A DNA stretch of 64,000 nucleotides from Shinisaurus crocodilurus (GCA_021292165.1 CM037883.1:6364934-6428933); one strand, 5' to 3'; positions 21,820-34,309 are shown, counted from the stretch's first letter. A program made the numbers and translations. The notes: a model not told the origin generated them from the sequence alone.

Positions 21820-21955
21820 CAGGGGTGGGGAATGTGTGGCCCACCAGATCTTGTTGCACGGCAACTCTCACCATCCCTTACTATTGGCTGGGCTGGCTGG
21901 GGCTAATGGGAGTTGCATTCCAACGATATCTGGAGGGCCACACGTCTGCCAACCC
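21820..21955. mobile_element. hAT MITE, CAGGGGTGGGGAATGTGTGGCCC type
   Basis: CAGGGGTGGGGAATGTGTGGCCC .. GGAGGGCCACACGTCTGCCAACCCTG with AACTCTCACCATCCC/AATGGGAGTTGC arms. A left-end fragment of the same type is at 14785-14812. Confidence 0.75.
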
Positions 21956-21957
21956 TG

Positions 21958-22158
21958 GGTTATGGTATTGGACTAGAACCAGAAAGACCTGAGTAAAATT
22001 CTCCACTTACCCATGAGGTTCGCTGGGTGACCTTGGGCCTGTCATGATCTCTTAGTCTAATCTACCATACAGGGTTGTTGTGAAGCTGAAAGTAGTAGAG
22101 GGAGAACCATTTAAGCCACCCTGAGCTCCTTGGAAGGATGGGATAAACATGTAATACA
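21958..22158 (+). mobile_element. tRNA-headed SINE, diverged
   Basis: Keeps GTATTGGACTAGAACC, CGCTGGGTGACCTTGGGCC, CAGGGTTGTTGTGA and AGGATGGGATAAACATG. Older than the other copies by its divergence. Confidence 0.65.
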
Positions 22159-22159
22159 A

Positions 22160-22240
22160 CCTTCGCCAACATGGCACCCTCCAGATGTGTTGGACTGCAA
22201 CACATCTGCAGGGTGCTGGGTTGGAGAAGGCTGATGTAGT
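22160..22240. mobile_element. short CAGCCTTCCCCAACC-type MITE
   Basis: CCTTCGCCAACATGGCACCC..GGGTGCTGGGTTGGAGAAGG; the middle is deleted, leaving an 80-base hairpin. Confidence 0.7.
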
Positions 22241-22244
22241 GAAT

Positions 22245-23265
22245 GAAGAATATGCTTAAAGCAAAACCAACAATCCCTTCATTTGAATGATAACTTACTG
22301 GCACATGCACCAAGTCCCTTTTATATTCTGGAGACAAGAAACACAAGGAAGTATTTTGCATGTCTGCTTCGGAAATGACACAAATGAGTCATGACGTTTA
22401 TCACCAGCTTTTCATGTCCCCGTGGCATGTTTTCTTTAATAAGGTCATAAAACGGGATGGGCGGAAGTGACCGTAAATAGGAACCCGAACAAAGGCAGGT
22501 TCCTTCATGCCCCAAACATTCTTAGAAGATCAGCCAAGATAACGAAAAAAACAAAGCAGGGATCAGCCACATTCCAACTGGACAAGATCAAAAGAGAAGA
22601 AGGAACAAAACCATGCCTCCAGTGACCCCAGTTCTGGCATCTGTAGGTGGAGGGCCAGAGAGATGTCAGGAAAAGGCAGGATGAACCCTATATACCAGTG
22701 TCACACATGTGCCCGAGCATTTTTCTGGTGTTCAACCACCTCTACTTCCATCTCCTGAGGATCTAGCTCACCCCCTCACACTATTGGGCTGTGAACTCAG
22801 GCCCACCCAGAGGTCACTGCATTTGCCCTCGGGCATCCTGCTTGCCTCCCTCTGGACGTACAGAAGATGTTCAGCCGGCCCTCTACACCGAGGCTCCCCT
22901 TCACAATTCTCCCCAGGACACCAGCTGGAGCCCAAGTTGCCCATAAGGAAGTGTATGAGAGCGTGTGCCTTCCCTCACGTGAGCCATCTCACACCAAGGA
23001 TTGCCAGTAAACAAAAGCAGTCTATTTCCCCCCACTAGAAACCAGGTCTTCTAAATTCATGTCCTTGCAGAGCTTGAAAGATTACTGTAACTCTAAATTA
23101 GACAGATGTGGTTCCTCCACACACAGTTCACTCCAGCCTCCAGTGTATTCTCACCCTCTTCTATTCCCCCCCCCCCAAATCCCACAACCATTTCTTCACT
23201 GCCCTTACAGCTCTCTCCCTTTCACCAACATTCCAAATGCTGTGGTTAGCTTCAGTACCAGTGGT
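22245..23265. other. no gene seen
   Basis: AT-average intergenic DNA; no element ends or conserved protein motifs identified. Confidence 0.4.
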
Positions 23266-23267
23266 CT

Positions 23268-23497
23268 CTGCCCGGCGTAGTGGTGAGAGTGTTGGACTGG
23301 GACTCAGGAGATCCAGGTTCTAGTCCCCGCTCGGCCATGAAACTCACTGGGTCACTGACTCTCAGCCTAACCTACCTCACAGGGTTGTTGTGAACTTGTG
23401 AGGATAAAAAAGAGGAGGAGGAGGATTATGTAAGCTGCCTTGGGTTCCTTGCAGGAAAAAAGGCAGGGTATAAAATAAATAAATAATTAAATAAATA
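23268..23497 (+). mobile_element. tRNA-headed SINE (Sauria type)
   Basis: Head CCGGCGTAGTGGTGAGAGTG, intact B box GGTTCTAGTCCCC, tail AAAAAAGGCAGGGTATAAAATAAATAAATAA. Confidence 0.85.
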
Positions 23498-23969
23498 AGG
23501 GTACCAAGCGATGATGCTGAGCCTGGTCTGTGTCCTGTACCTTCAGCCCATCCCTTGGGTCCAGAGTTCTTCCAGATGATTATTTCTCCTCAATTATTTA
23601 TTTTTTAATGTTTGTGTAATGCCAGGTACTTTTTTGATTGGCACAAATTATTCAAGATCATTCTTCTCACTGCGGTGTTCCCCCTTCCTGATTCATTCTT
23701 TGCAGGTTCCACTGCATATCTCAGCTAAAAGTTCATTTGCATAACCATTTCTCCCCTCCATGCCCTGGTCACAATCTCATCATTGATTTTGTTTTTGTTT
23801 TTTGCAGTTAACCATTTTATTTTTAATCTTGCAAACTGAATGCAATCAGGAATGGCTGCGTGCCAGCATTTAAAAAGGGGTGGGGTGGAGAAGAAGAACA
23901 GTGAGACATGGAATTAGGAAAGCCCTAACTCCTGGCACATGCCCATGCGCACTACACTTACCCAGAACC

Positions 23970-24125
23970 AGTGAAGGCTCGTGGCTCCAATGCCAGCGGG
24001 GCAGTGTATCCACTCCGGATTTTAGTCTGAACTTTACAGGAACTATCCATGGTGCTGAACCCCCCCCCCAAAGGATCAAGAGTGGTTATACAGCCCCGCT
24101 GACCTTGTAGCAACCAGCCTCCACT
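23970..24125. mobile_element. CAGTGGAGGC-type MITE
   Basis: CAGTGAAGGCTCGTGGCTCC left end, CCACTCCGGATTTTAGTC arm, and AACCAGCCTCCACTT right end. Parts of the second arm are deleted. Confidence 0.75.
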
Positions 24126-24315
24126 TCCCAGAACTCAAATTATAGGGGAGTCAGAGGGGCCTGCCCCCCTTAGCTTTTGTGATGCTTCCCTTTGCTATTG
24201 TGTTTAGAAGACTATGATAGGGGAGCACTAATTGGCTAAGTAGGGGGGGAGTCAGGAGGAGTCTTGGGGATTTTATTAAGGTTCTCCCCCCCCCCCAACT
24301 TTCCCCTCCCTGGCA

Positions 24316-24402
24316 TCACCAGCTAGATCTGGGAAAGATTCTGAGTTTGATGGACCACTGGTCCGACTCACTATAAGGTAGCTTCCTATGTTCCTAACCC
24401 TT
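24316..24402 (+). mobile_element. SINE 3' fragment
   Basis: GGACCACTGGTCCGACTCAC..TAAGGTAGCTTCCTATGTTCC is the 3' end of the TGGTAGAGC-type SINE. Confidence 0.65.
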
Positions 24403-24404
24403 AA

Positions 24405-25470
24405 CTACTGGATTGTGCTGCTAGCAGCTGGGCCCACTAGCTGGTTTTGTATAACCCAACAGAGAAAGGGGTAATTCAAGCAATCCTCAGCTCTTTGAGA
24501 TTGTGTATGTATGGGGCTTTGAACCTGCCACTTTACCCAGGCTTCTGCTTCCAGATTCTTTGCAGGATTAAGGTTGGCTCCTTTACACATGTGGGGTTTT
24601 TTCCCCCCCCTCTCGGGGGTTTTCTTTCCCTGTCTTTCTATATGTTCCATAACGCTAGGTGACGATGTAGTATAGTGGAATTGCGCAAATACATGAGGCT
24701 TCCATGTGGCTGTTCACAAATAATACCAGACTTCCCTCAATCTAAAAAGAAGGGAAACAAAGTCACAGAAATGGTTGCAAAGAATGGGAGAGGCTCTGGA
24801 GGATGCTGACATCATGTAAAAACACCTGCAAACTACTGTGTAGAAAGGCTCTTTGTGTAGATGTATATGATGAGTACTGTATTTTTATCCTGTTCCTCAG
24901 CCGAAAAGGCTTCCAAGACGGTCCTCGCCTGCAGGCTTACAATCTAAAAGACATGATACACAAGGAAAAAGGGATGAGGAGGGGGGGGGGAATGATATAT
25001 GAGAAGAAGCCTGCAGCTTTAGACATATTATTTCCAGGAAATTGTGCATCTGAAAGCTATTGATGAATAGAAACTGTGGTGGGCCAACACACACTTATGA
25101 ATATCCATGCTGGGGAGACCTGGTCAACTATGACTGGAACAATATTTGAAGATGTACGTTCTGCTTCCAAACACTTATTCCTTTGCTTGCAAATAAATAA
25201 ATAAATAAATACACATCTTCAGAAAGCTCCTCACCGCCCACATGGGAACATTCAAGAGAACATCCCGCCACGCTCCCATTTTTAAAAGCCTCTCTAATTT
25301 TTGTTAAAAGCCTCTCCACCCCACCCCACCCCACCCCCGCAGCATAATTTTTGTTTGGAAATGCTTATTCTGTACCTGCCGCTTGTATTTATCAGGCATT
25401 GCCCCAATACTTTGCTAGTGACAGGAGTGTGAGGTGGGTGTGGGTGTACAAGAAGTTAATTTCAACGTAG
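24405..25470. other. no gene seen
   Basis: Short homopolymer runs (C8 near 24605, G9 near 24980) and an (AAAT)n run near 25188; otherwise unassigned. Confidence 0.4.
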
Positions 25471-25474
25471 CATT

Positions 25475-25943
25475 AAGTCTCGGGCAGCACCGCCTCAGAA
25501 CTCGGGGGATTATGGACATCCTATGGAGGGAGGGAGCCGGGAGGAGCACGGAGGCCAAGGTCACCTCTGCAAATCTCGCGCCCTGCAAAAGACTTAGACG
25601 GCTGGTTTTGGCTGTCTAAGCCAAGCCTTTTGCCACTGCTCGCGAGGAGGACAGGCTGAGGTGCCACCAGGATACATCATATCCTGTCGGAGCCTTACTC
25701 CTCCCTTCCCTGCCCCCTGGAACACCCACCAAACACCGGCTTCAAGGTCAGTCTTCTGCCCTCGTAGCCACAGCTGGCGCAGTTCTTTCCACGCCGACTA
25801 GTGCGAGGGCGGAGGGAGGGCGCACTGAATTTGGAGTCCCAACTCTGACCTCGGAATGCGTTTCCGAGGTCGGAATTGGGACTCTGAATTTTCCTATGGC
25901 CGTCTAGACTCTGTCTAGACGGCCATAGGATTGCACTCTGACA
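25475..25943 (+). mobile_element. CATAGGATTG-ended GC-rich element, copy 2
   Basis: GGAGTCCCAACTCTGACCTC/GAGGTCGGAATTGGGACTC palindrome; a second GGCCGTCTAGAC..GTCTAGACGGCC palindrome; end CATAGGATTGCACTC. Confidence 0.7.
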
Positions 25944-25968
25944 TTGGATGTGTGTGATGCTTAAAGTA

Positions 25969-26222
25969 CAGTCATGCCTTGGATTGAGAGCATAATTCAG
26001 TTCCGGAAACGTGCTTGTAATCCAAAACACTTGTATATCAAAACGAAATTCCCCCCAAAAAACTTTGTACAGAGATTTTTCATTTAAGCCGTACTACAGT
26101 ACTTGTATTGCAAGACGTCAGCTTGTATATCAAGTCAATTTTAAAAAAATAAATATTGTAAAAATTTGCTTATCTTGCAAAACGCTCTCAAACCAAGTTA
26201 CTTGCAATCCATGGTATAACTG
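25969..26222. mobile_element. 254-bp mariner/Tigger-like MITE, TA target
   Basis: Inverted ends CAGTCATGCCTTGGATTG .. CAATCCATGGTATAACTG, flanked by TA at 25967-25968 and 26223-26224. A large part of the body is also palindromic (TTGTAATCCAAAACAC; GCAAAACGCTCTCAAACC). Confidence 0.9.
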
Positions 26223-26447
26223 TATGTAACTTCTGTAAAAACAAGGTCGATTTCATATTAAGAGCTTGGATAAAAAAACAAAACAAAAAACAGCGAGTGG
26301 AGGTAGAAAATATATATCCACGCTGCTTTACAAACTCCCGTACAAAAGTCAGCAGAGTAGAAGACTTCTCGCAGAGCAGCACTGCAACATATCGGGGTAG
26401 TGTCATCGATCGTTTCTTCTGCCAACTCGCACAAAACCCCCAATGGT

Positions 26448-26582
26448 CGGGTTCGCACGACATGCTGCAACCCTATCGGGGTTCAATAGCTTTCAATATT
26501 CAAAATGGCGCCTGGCATGCATCATCGTGGCTCAGGGTTAAATAACCCACTGTGAGCCTGACATGTCATGCGAACCAGGCCA
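26448..26582. mobile_element. related GGTTCGCATGACATG-type palindrome
   Basis: GGTCGGGTTCGCACGACATG left and GACATGTCATGCGAACCAGGCC right. Confidence 0.7.
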
Positions 26583-26607
26583 CTGTTAAGAATGGAACTA
26601 TTTCTAG

Positions 26608-26790
26608 AAGGTAGCCTTGTTAGTCTGTTGCTTGCGGCAAAAATAACAGAAAGTCTTGTGGCACCTTGAAGCCTGGTTATTACTTGGATGGGAGACCCCT
26701 CCTCTAGTTTCCTGCACTGAGCAGGGGGGTTTGGATTCGATAGCCTTGTAGGCTCCTTCCAACTCTATGATCTATGAAATGAAATCTATG
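26608..26790 (+). mobile_element. 5'-truncated 5S-headed SINE fused to another repeat fragment
   Basis: From 26672 the sequence is GCCTGGTTATTACTTGGATGGG and the CR1 tail. It joins directly to an unrelated fragment (26608-26671) ending TCTTGTGGCACCTTGAA, a dispersed reptile repeat motif. Confidence 0.75.
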
Positions 26791-26799
26791 GAAGAAGAA

Positions 26800-28215
26800 G
26801 CTTCAGTAAAGCACCAGGTTAAACGCCTCATGTAGAGAAGCCCAGAGAGAGAGTTAAGAGTTGGTTAGGAGTTGAAGACACCTTGGGGGTGAAGCTAGCT
26901 CTCTGTTGGGATGGGATGTGGGGCAGTGGATCTACTGACTACTTGAAGGAGTGCTAATGCTGCTCGTTTCCACCTATTCTCCACCTGTATATTTGTAAAT
27001 AAGCCAAATATTACAGTATGCCACAAGTCTCCAGTGATCTCTCCCCCAAAAGGAAGCTTTGAGGTATTTCTGAACTCTGACTAGGCCTCTGGGTCAGTTA
27101 TCAGCCTGGACATCTAGAATGGTGGGTTACTGGTGGTTCAGACATCATGCAACATTGTATCTGGTACACTGTGCTCAGACTTTCCAGCAATTTCCTATTC
27201 TGTGCACAAACCAAACTTAAAAGCATTTTGTAGGTTGGGGAGGAGAGAGGTGGGGATGAAGGGGCAACGGAAATGAGAGTTGTCCTCACTTTTTAAAACA
27301 GAGTATGGCAAATTTCTGGATTTTTGTTTGTTTGTTTAGAAGATACAATCTCTTTGTGTGTCTATGCAGCTTGTACTCCCTTTCAAGTTTCTAGACAGCT
27401 ATGAAGCATTTCCATAATGGGCATTGGCTTCCATAAATGTGCATCAGTTGCTGGAATATTCAATTAGCAGTTGTGCTGAAACCTCTCTTCTCTCGATAAA
27501 TTGCATGATGCAAGGTAAGAAAATCAAGGGTACACAAGTGAAAACCAATTTGTTGGGCCTAATCTTTGTAATTCAGTACAGATTTTTTACTTTAGCATGG
27601 AGAAGTTTGCTTGGTTCGACCGCACTTCTCTCCCCCACCTTTTTTGATCCCGTTTTACATCAGAGCTTATCAATTTGGATGAAGAGGGAAATTGCATTAT
27701 CATTTCAACTCATAATTTAAAGCCAACTTTCTATAAAACTCAGCAATCCTTTGTAAGACCAAGGAAAGGCTTACAGCAGAACCTTAAAGCATTGTGGTGG
27801 GATGCAAAAAGGGAAAGAAAAGCCACCTTTGAGCCAATCTTGTGCTTCTTATGTTGTAAGCACTGACACAGTGTAAGGGTTAACCAGGCAGTGTAAACAG
27901 GAACAGAAGTCTGGACCCCAAAAGGGAAATGATACAACTCAATTTTAGTCTATCATGCAAATGCTACCAGTAAATTATTAATATAATTGCTTTGCCCACA
28001 TGAGCTATCAACCACAACAACTTAGCCCACATTACAGCAGTGGATAATCATCAAATGACAACGGCTTTTGGCAACCTGATGTACACATCCAGTAAAGGGG
28101 ATGACCAGTCCTCCCCTCTTGAGGTGGACAACAAGACCCAGATCTTCTCTAGCAGATCTGGGGTAAGGCTTCACCGATGAAACAGGCAGTCCGATCCTAG
28201 AAGTTGCTGACCAGG
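26800..28215. other. no gene seen
   Basis: Open frames near 27424-27870 have no recognised motif and no flanking splice support. Confidence 0.4.
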
Positions 28216-28221
28216 GAGTCC

Positions 28222-28436
28222 TTGCTGTGGGGAGGGGATGTAGCTTGGTAGTAGAGCACCTGCTTTGCATGCAGAAGGTCCCAGGTTCCATTCTTGCAAT
28301 CTCCAGGTAGGGCAGGCAAAAACAACATCTCCTGCCTGGAACCCTGGGCAGCCACGTCCAGTCAGTGTCGACAATACTGGGCTAGACGGACCAATGGTCT
28401 GACTCAATATAAGACAGCTTCCGATGTTCCTAACCA
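28222..28436 (+). mobile_element. tRNA-derived SINE, same type
   Basis: GTAGCTTGGTAGTAGAGCACCTGC, TTGCATGCAGAAGGTCCCAGG, CAGTGTCGACAATACTGGGC, end AAGACAGCTTCCGATGTTCC. Confidence 0.8.
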
Positions 28437-29239
28437 ACACAACTGGAGCTGGTTCTGTTGGATTCTCCCTTAACTTCTCCTTTCTCTCTCTTCACTTTTA
28501 TACCCCCCCTTTTTGAGCAGCCCTTTCGCCCTCCTTTTCTTACTAAACTTGATTAATGACATCATCCTAGTTTGGGTATTATGTTTGTGGTTAAAACGTT
28601 GTGTTGTCCCCAGATATATGATACATGGAGAGCAGGTGGAATGTTGCGTGACCATTTTCTTTGGGAACATGCATCCAGACAAAATTTTGCTAATGCTCCA
28701 TCCAAAGCCATTGAACTATGCTTTTTCAAGCCAGGGAGTTACCCCCTTCTCACATCCATATCCACATGGACACACTCCAGGTATCTCCACTGTCATAAAA
28801 AAAAACCAACCTGAATGGACATCATTCATCAATATGCCCCAGCTCTGTCCATGGTGCTGATCGCCACGGGATTGCATTTGGACATTCACAATAGCCCCTT
28901 GGTGCATTCATTGTGTGAAGGGGTGGTGTGTGGAGAAAGGGGCTGTCGGCCACACCTGTGGCCTCTCCCCCAGTGACACCCACCCCAGCTCCCCACGCAT
29001 TACCATGGACATCTGAGGTGGGGAAGCCTCCCTGTGTAGACTTGTTGTACTTGCGGTGGCTTTCCCAGGTCCTGGAGCCCTGCACCATCAGGATGCAGAG
29101 TTGCAAATATTTCCCTGCCTCAGATGTCCACCCTAACACATGGAGAGTGGTGCCAGGGCCAGGAGGAGCCATGTGTCGTCAGGGTAGGGCCAAAGTGCAA
29201 CCCTGCAGTCCCTTACTGCAAGCCTATTTGGTTTATTTA

Positions 29240-29692
29240 CTTATGGGCGGCACCATCCAATGTGGCTGCCCTTAACCCTCCAAACTTGGAGGATTGCGGG
29301 CATCCAGTGGAAGGCAGGAGGAGCACAGAGGCAAGGATTCCTTCGCCTTCCAAAACACTTAGATAGCTGGTGTCTGCCGTCTAAATGTTTTACACTGGTC
29401 TGCAAGGAGAGGAGCTAGAGGCACCACTGGGATTCCTTGTAGGATGACCGTGCCTTGCTCCTCCGCTCCCCCTAGAAGGCCCCCCCCCAGCACCGGTTTT
29501 GAAGTCAGTCTTCCATTTTTCGAGCTGTAGCCGGCACGGAAAGAACCATGCCAGCTGCGAGGGTGGAGGGAGGGCACTCTGAAGTCAGAGTCCCAGCTCC
29601 GACTTCAGAGGGCTTTGACGAGGTCGCAGTGGGGACTCCCGACTTTTCCTACGGCTGGCCAGACAGCGTCTACTGCCCATAGGATTGCGCCC
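29240..29692 (+). mobile_element. CATAGGATTG-ended GC-rich element, copy 3
   Basis: GGCGGCACCATCCAATGTGGC start, GAGTCCCAGCTCCGACTTC palindrome, end CATAGGATTGCGCCCTTAA; the end matches the GGGCGCAATCC MITE termini. Confidence 0.7.
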
Positions 29693-29694
29693 TT

Positions 29695-30010
29695 AATTAC
29701 TTAATTTGTATCCCACCTTTCCACCAAAAAGTGGTGCTCAAGGTAGCTAACAATAAAATCCAGATTAAAAACGAGATCTTAATTAAAACATAACATAGAA
29801 ACAAATTAAAAACTCAACTAAAACTAAAAGAAATAAACATCACCGATCGACTGAAACCTTCCTTCAGCAACAGGTCAACTTATATGCCAAAGGCCTGTCT
29901 GAATAAAGACATCTTTGCCTGCTGGTGGGAGGGGGCCAATCTAGCCTCCATCAGCAGGGAGTTCTAAAGGTTGGGAGCCACCACCAAAAAGGCTCCCACT
30001 TTGCCTCTTC
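29695..30010 (-). mobile_element. L2-like LINE 3' end
   Basis: The minus strand has AFLVVAPNL and MSLFRQAFGI-type blocks, and a TGGTGGAAAGGTGGGATACAAATTAAG end next to a TTAA. Confidence 0.65.
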
Positions 30011-30536
30011 ATGTGAGTATCACATGAAGGGGGGCAATCTCATGTAAAGGGGGGAAATGTCAGAATACAGCCCAATCCTATGCCTGCTCACTCAGAAGAA
30101 AGACCCACTATGTTCCATGGGGCTTATTCTCTGATTTAGAGTGGATAGGATTGCAGCCAAAATGCTGGAAATGGCCCAGCAGGTGATAAATCAGCCCCAA
30201 ATTACTACAAGCCTGTGAAAGGAATCCCTTAAAATCCTCTCTGCTTTCAGCAGCTTACTTGCTGACAACTCAGCATTGGGTTTTTATCCACCCTGCCTGG
30301 AATGCTGCAACTCATTATTGGCATGGATGATCAAAATAATTGCTTGAACAGAAGGATGCAACACCACGGATTTAGTATCAAATTAATGCATCATGGAGAA
30401 GGCTGGAATCAAAGGTTGGGGTGGGATGGAAGACTGATTCAAACAAATATATTTACCTAAGATTTGTAATTTATTACATAGAATCAAAGAGGTGCAAAAA
30501 TGAGATAAATGTAATCAGCAAGAAGTTACTTTGTCT

Positions 30537-31026
30537 CAGGGGTGGTGCTAGGTACCGAAAAGATCTGGGGCTCAGGCCCACAGGACAAAAAAGAAATGCA
30601 CAAACTTACATATGATAATTTACAGTAGCCTCTAAAGTCTGTAAAGGACCCTGTATCCTAAGGACACCACAATTTGTAAAAAAATAAAATTTAAAAAAAG
30701 GATGTATGGACAGGGAAGAGGAGGGCATTTGATTTCAGAAAAACCCTCAGGCAGAAAGATTCGGGGGGCAGCAGGAGGTGAGGTACATGTGGGCAAAAAA
30801 CCATTCCATTTGCACTTGCTGAAAGAAAGGTATAGGATCCCTGATGATCCATGTTGTATCTGATCCCCCAGATGCGACATGGATCATCAGGGATCCTGTA
30901 CCTTTCTTTCAGCAAGTGCAAATGGACAGCAGGGTGGTGGGGCAAATGGCCTCCCAGAGATTCGGGGCTCCAAATGAATGATTCAGGGCTCCAGCGCTAG
31001 TGGGCTGCCCCCTAACACTGCCTCTG
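30537..31026. mobile_element. 490-bp hAT-like element with a central hairpin
   Basis: CAGGGGTGGTGCTAGGTACC .. CCCCCTAACACTGCCTCTG, flanked by CTTTGTCT/CTTTGCCT (7 of 8). The centre (30806-30925) is a long inverted repeat with arms starting CCATTTGCACTTGCTGAAAG. Confidence 0.85.
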
Positions 31027-31334
31027 CTTTGCCTGCACATACTGGAGTACAGTAATCTTGCCTGCATGTTTGGAACCACAAGACTCTCAACACTGTGTTC
31101 TTTGTTGAATCCTGCCAGTGATATGGGATGGGACATTTCCTGCTGCTATATTTTTCTGGAGAAAATTTCCCATTGTTTCATAACAAGGGTCCTGTCTTCC
31201 CCCCCCCCCCGCCCCTTTTGTTAGCAAAATTATGGCTCTTAGATTGGCCTTTGAAGACTGTTCATAAACTAAACCTCACGGTAGCCCCTAAGTTTGCAGA
31301 AGTACAAAGAATCTTTGTAAGGAGGGAATCATAC

Positions 31335-31508
31335 AGGCCTGTGGCTTACGCTGGCTCAGCTTGTCTGAGTGTGGAAAGCTAAGCAGGGTCAAGCCTGGTT
31401 ATTACTTGGATGGGAGACCCCTCCTCTACTTTCCTGCATTGAGCAGGGGGTTGGACTCGATAGCCTTGTAGGCTCCTTCCAACTCTATGATCTATGAATC
31501 TATGAATC
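31335..31508 (+). mobile_element. 5S-headed SINE, CR1 tail
   Basis: Full-length looking: GGCCTGTGGCTTACGCTGGCTCAGC head, 5S internal promoter, CR1 tail, and a double CTATGAAT end. Confidence 0.9.
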
Positions 31509-31668
31509 AAAAGGGAGAAAATGCACACCTCTCAGAACAGCCTATAAGGACCGAGTGTGCTCAGTTGCCGCAGAATGTTAACAGGCTGTTGTGGGGGTGG
31601 AGGAAGGAAAAAAGGGGGGTATGGAATAGAGTAGCAGCTGGAATCCTGACCAGCATCACTCCATACTG

Positions 31669-31803
31669 CAGTGTTTCTCAACCTTGGGTCCCCAGATGTT
31701 TTTGGCCTACAACTCCCAGCATGCCCCAGCCAGCTATGCTGGCTGGGGCATGCTGGGAGTTGTAGGCCAAAAACATCTGGGGACCCAAGGTTGAGAAACA
31801 CTG
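31669..31803. mobile_element. palindromic hAT MITE, same family, perfect TSD
   Basis: CCATACTG repeated exactly at 31661-31668 and 31804-31811. The ends are CAGTGTTTCTCAACC. Confidence 0.95.
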
Positions 31804-31809
31804 CCATAC

Positions 31810-32835
31810 TGCAACATTTTGTTAGAGTTTCCACACTGGTCGCAATCTAAATACTGACTTCAAGCTCATTAAACAAAAACAAAAAAAAATCTACCACCGA
31901 TATGCACACACTCTATGCCAAACTCAAACCACAATAGTGTTTTTTTTTTTGTTTTGTTTTAAGTTTAATTTTCAGAGGTTTTGTTATCTCTGTGATCTCT
32001 TTCGCTGATGAAATTACTGTGGGGAGTTTCTCAGGAGAGGACAAACATCGCAATCTCATTTAATGCCAGGGAATTCTTTCAAGGCAAATTGGCTTTCCTT
32101 CATTAAATCCGAGAAACGCCGTTAACCATCCACGCTCCCCCCTTGCCCGTCAGCAGAATATAGATTCAATAATAAACACAGCGGCATATTTTCAAAGGAA
32201 GCAGGTGATGATGATATAGGGCACCCGCCTACAGAAAACCAATTTGCGACTTTTAGATAGTGAGCCTGTGGCATGGGGCCGCTTTTGTTGTTTAAATTTT
32301 TTTATAGCTCCTATTGATTTAGGGGAATGTTATACATGAAGAAGGATGATAATAAACAGTGCAGGGAAAGGAAGGCGAGAAAAGGACAGACAGACTCTGC
32401 TCCCTCTTGTAGAAGACAATACTATCTTCCCCCCCCAATCCATTTTGAGTTGGTCAGAACCAAAACCCATTTACCCGCTAACTTTTATATAACACCCCTC
32501 TAGATCAGACCAAAGTCCCACCTGGATGGATGGCTAGTAGTGTGGAACATGACAGATCCTTTCCAAAACGACAGGTGGTAAGAGAATGAAATTGACTGGT
32601 AGTAGGATTAGAAAACATTAGAGAATCCCATGCCCAGCCCTTGAGATCATCCGTTGTAGGGGTCGGCAGACTTTAGGCTTGCGGGGTCAACCTTGTTTTT
32701 CACTAGAAAATGGAGCCAGCCAGGTGCAAAAGAGTGGCTCCGGAAGGCAGACATGGAATTGAGGGACAAGGGGCCTCTGAGTTCAGCCCAGGAATTTGTT
32801 TTCAGTGCCAGAAATTGAGCTTGCACACAAATCCT
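31810..32835. other. no gene seen; low-repeat stretch
   Basis: 32000-32420 is free of recognised repeats. 32655-32780 looks like a decayed hAT end (GGGTCGGCAGACTTTAGGC). Confidence 0.4.
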
Positions 32836-32837
32836 TT

Positions 32838-32944
32838 TAAGGTGCAACAATCCTATGCAAGTTTAGACAGAAAAAAGGCTGGGGCATGCTGGGATTTGTA
32901 GGCCTTTTTTCTGTTCAAACTTGCATAGGATTGTGCCCTTACCT
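32838..32944. mobile_element. GGGCGCAATCC-type MITE, shortened
   Basis: GGTGCAACAATCCTATGCAAG .. CTTGCATAGGATTGTGCCCTTA; the central arms are partly deleted. Confidence 0.75.
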
Positions 32945-33272
32945 TACCCACAAATCTGCTCTTGCTTTCTCCCAAGCTCTCTTGATTTTAGCAACCTAAT
33001 TTAGGAATGGGGGGGGGAGAGCCATCTGCTTTTCCTGTTGTTAAACCACTGAGAGTCAGAAATCATTGCTGACCTATTGCAAATCACCTAGAAATCTACC
33101 AGAGGATCCCAATCTGCCTTCTGCCTACCTGTGGTGTATTGATCTCTCACCAGCATTAATTCCAGTTGGGGCAAGACAGAGTGAAGACCAGCCAGGACAT
33201 TCTAAGATGAATAACTCCAAATGCTCGGAGGGGTTTTCCAGCTGACTTTAAGGGTCTTCTCTTCTCTTAACT

Positions 33273-33619
33273 CAGGGGTTCTTAACCTGTGGGGTATGCC
33301 TCCCCAGGGGAGGTTTGGACTGACTCCAGAGGAGGTGCGAGTAGCCCCTCAACTATACATTGTTTATTTTACAAGTACATAGCAGCGCAGCTTGGCGGTT
33401 GGCCCAACCTTATTTCTTTCTACTAATCTTGGGAGCTACGCCATTCATTTATTCGAATATGCTTCTTTTTTTTTTTTTAGTCCAGAGACAGAGCATAAAC
33501 TAAAAAAATGCAAACTCGTCCTGCCTAAGCCTAAATTTAGGGCCGTTAACACATGGGAGGCGTGGGTCATAAGATTTTTCACAAGGGAGGTGTGGCACCA
33601 GAAAGGTTAAGAACCACTG
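33273..33619. mobile_element. hAT MITE, CAGGGGTTCTTAACC type, perfect TSD
   Basis: CAGGGGTTCTTAACCTGTGG .. AAAGGTTAAGAACCACTG, 347 bases, exact TCTTAACT at 33265-33272 and 33620-33627. Confidence 0.95.
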
Positions 33620-33734
33620 TCTTAACTGCTTCACCTATGAAATGAATATAGCTGTCTTGGGACATTGTTTCTAGGCTTTCTCTCTTCATGCAGCATATAA
33701 ATTAATTTATGAAAATGTATTACTACCAGATATT

Positions 33735-34195
33735 CCCACGATTGCTGCCAGGTACCAAAAATATCCAGGGCTCTGGCCCACAGGGGGGGAAAAGAGAAAT
33801 GTACAAATTTGCATATGCTAATTTACATGTGCTCTAAAGTCTCTCTCTCTCTGTGTGTGTCTTTAGAGCACACTGTCTCCTAAGGACACCACTATTTGTA
33901 AAAAGAGATGTATGGACAGGGGAGAGGAGGGCATTTGATTTCAGGGGAAAAAACCTCAGGCAGAAAGATTCAGGGAGGGGGGACCGCAGGAGGTGAAACA
34001 CATGTGGGCAACAAAGAAATTAATCCAAGGGGATCAGATGCAACAGAGATCCTCAGGGCCCCTCCTGTCCCTTTATTTCAGCAAGTGCCCATGGACAGCA
34101 GGGTGGTGGGGCAGAGGGCCTCCCAGAGATCCAGGGCCCCGAACAAAAGATTTGGGGCTCCAGTGGGCCACCCCCTAACACTGCCTCTGACTGCT
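33735..34195. mobile_element. second copy of the CTAGGTACC hAT-like element
   Basis: ATTGCTGCCAGGTACC .. CCACCCCCTAACACTGCCTCTG, matching 30537-31026 throughout except that the central hairpin is a single arm. Confidence 0.8.
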
Positions 34196-34309
34196 GCTTA
34201 TTAAAATGTTTGTACCCCACCTTTCCATCCATATGGGTCCTTAAGGCAGCTAACAATCAATCAATCAGTCATAAAATTGTGTGTGTGTGTGTGTGTGTGT
34301 GTGTCTAAA

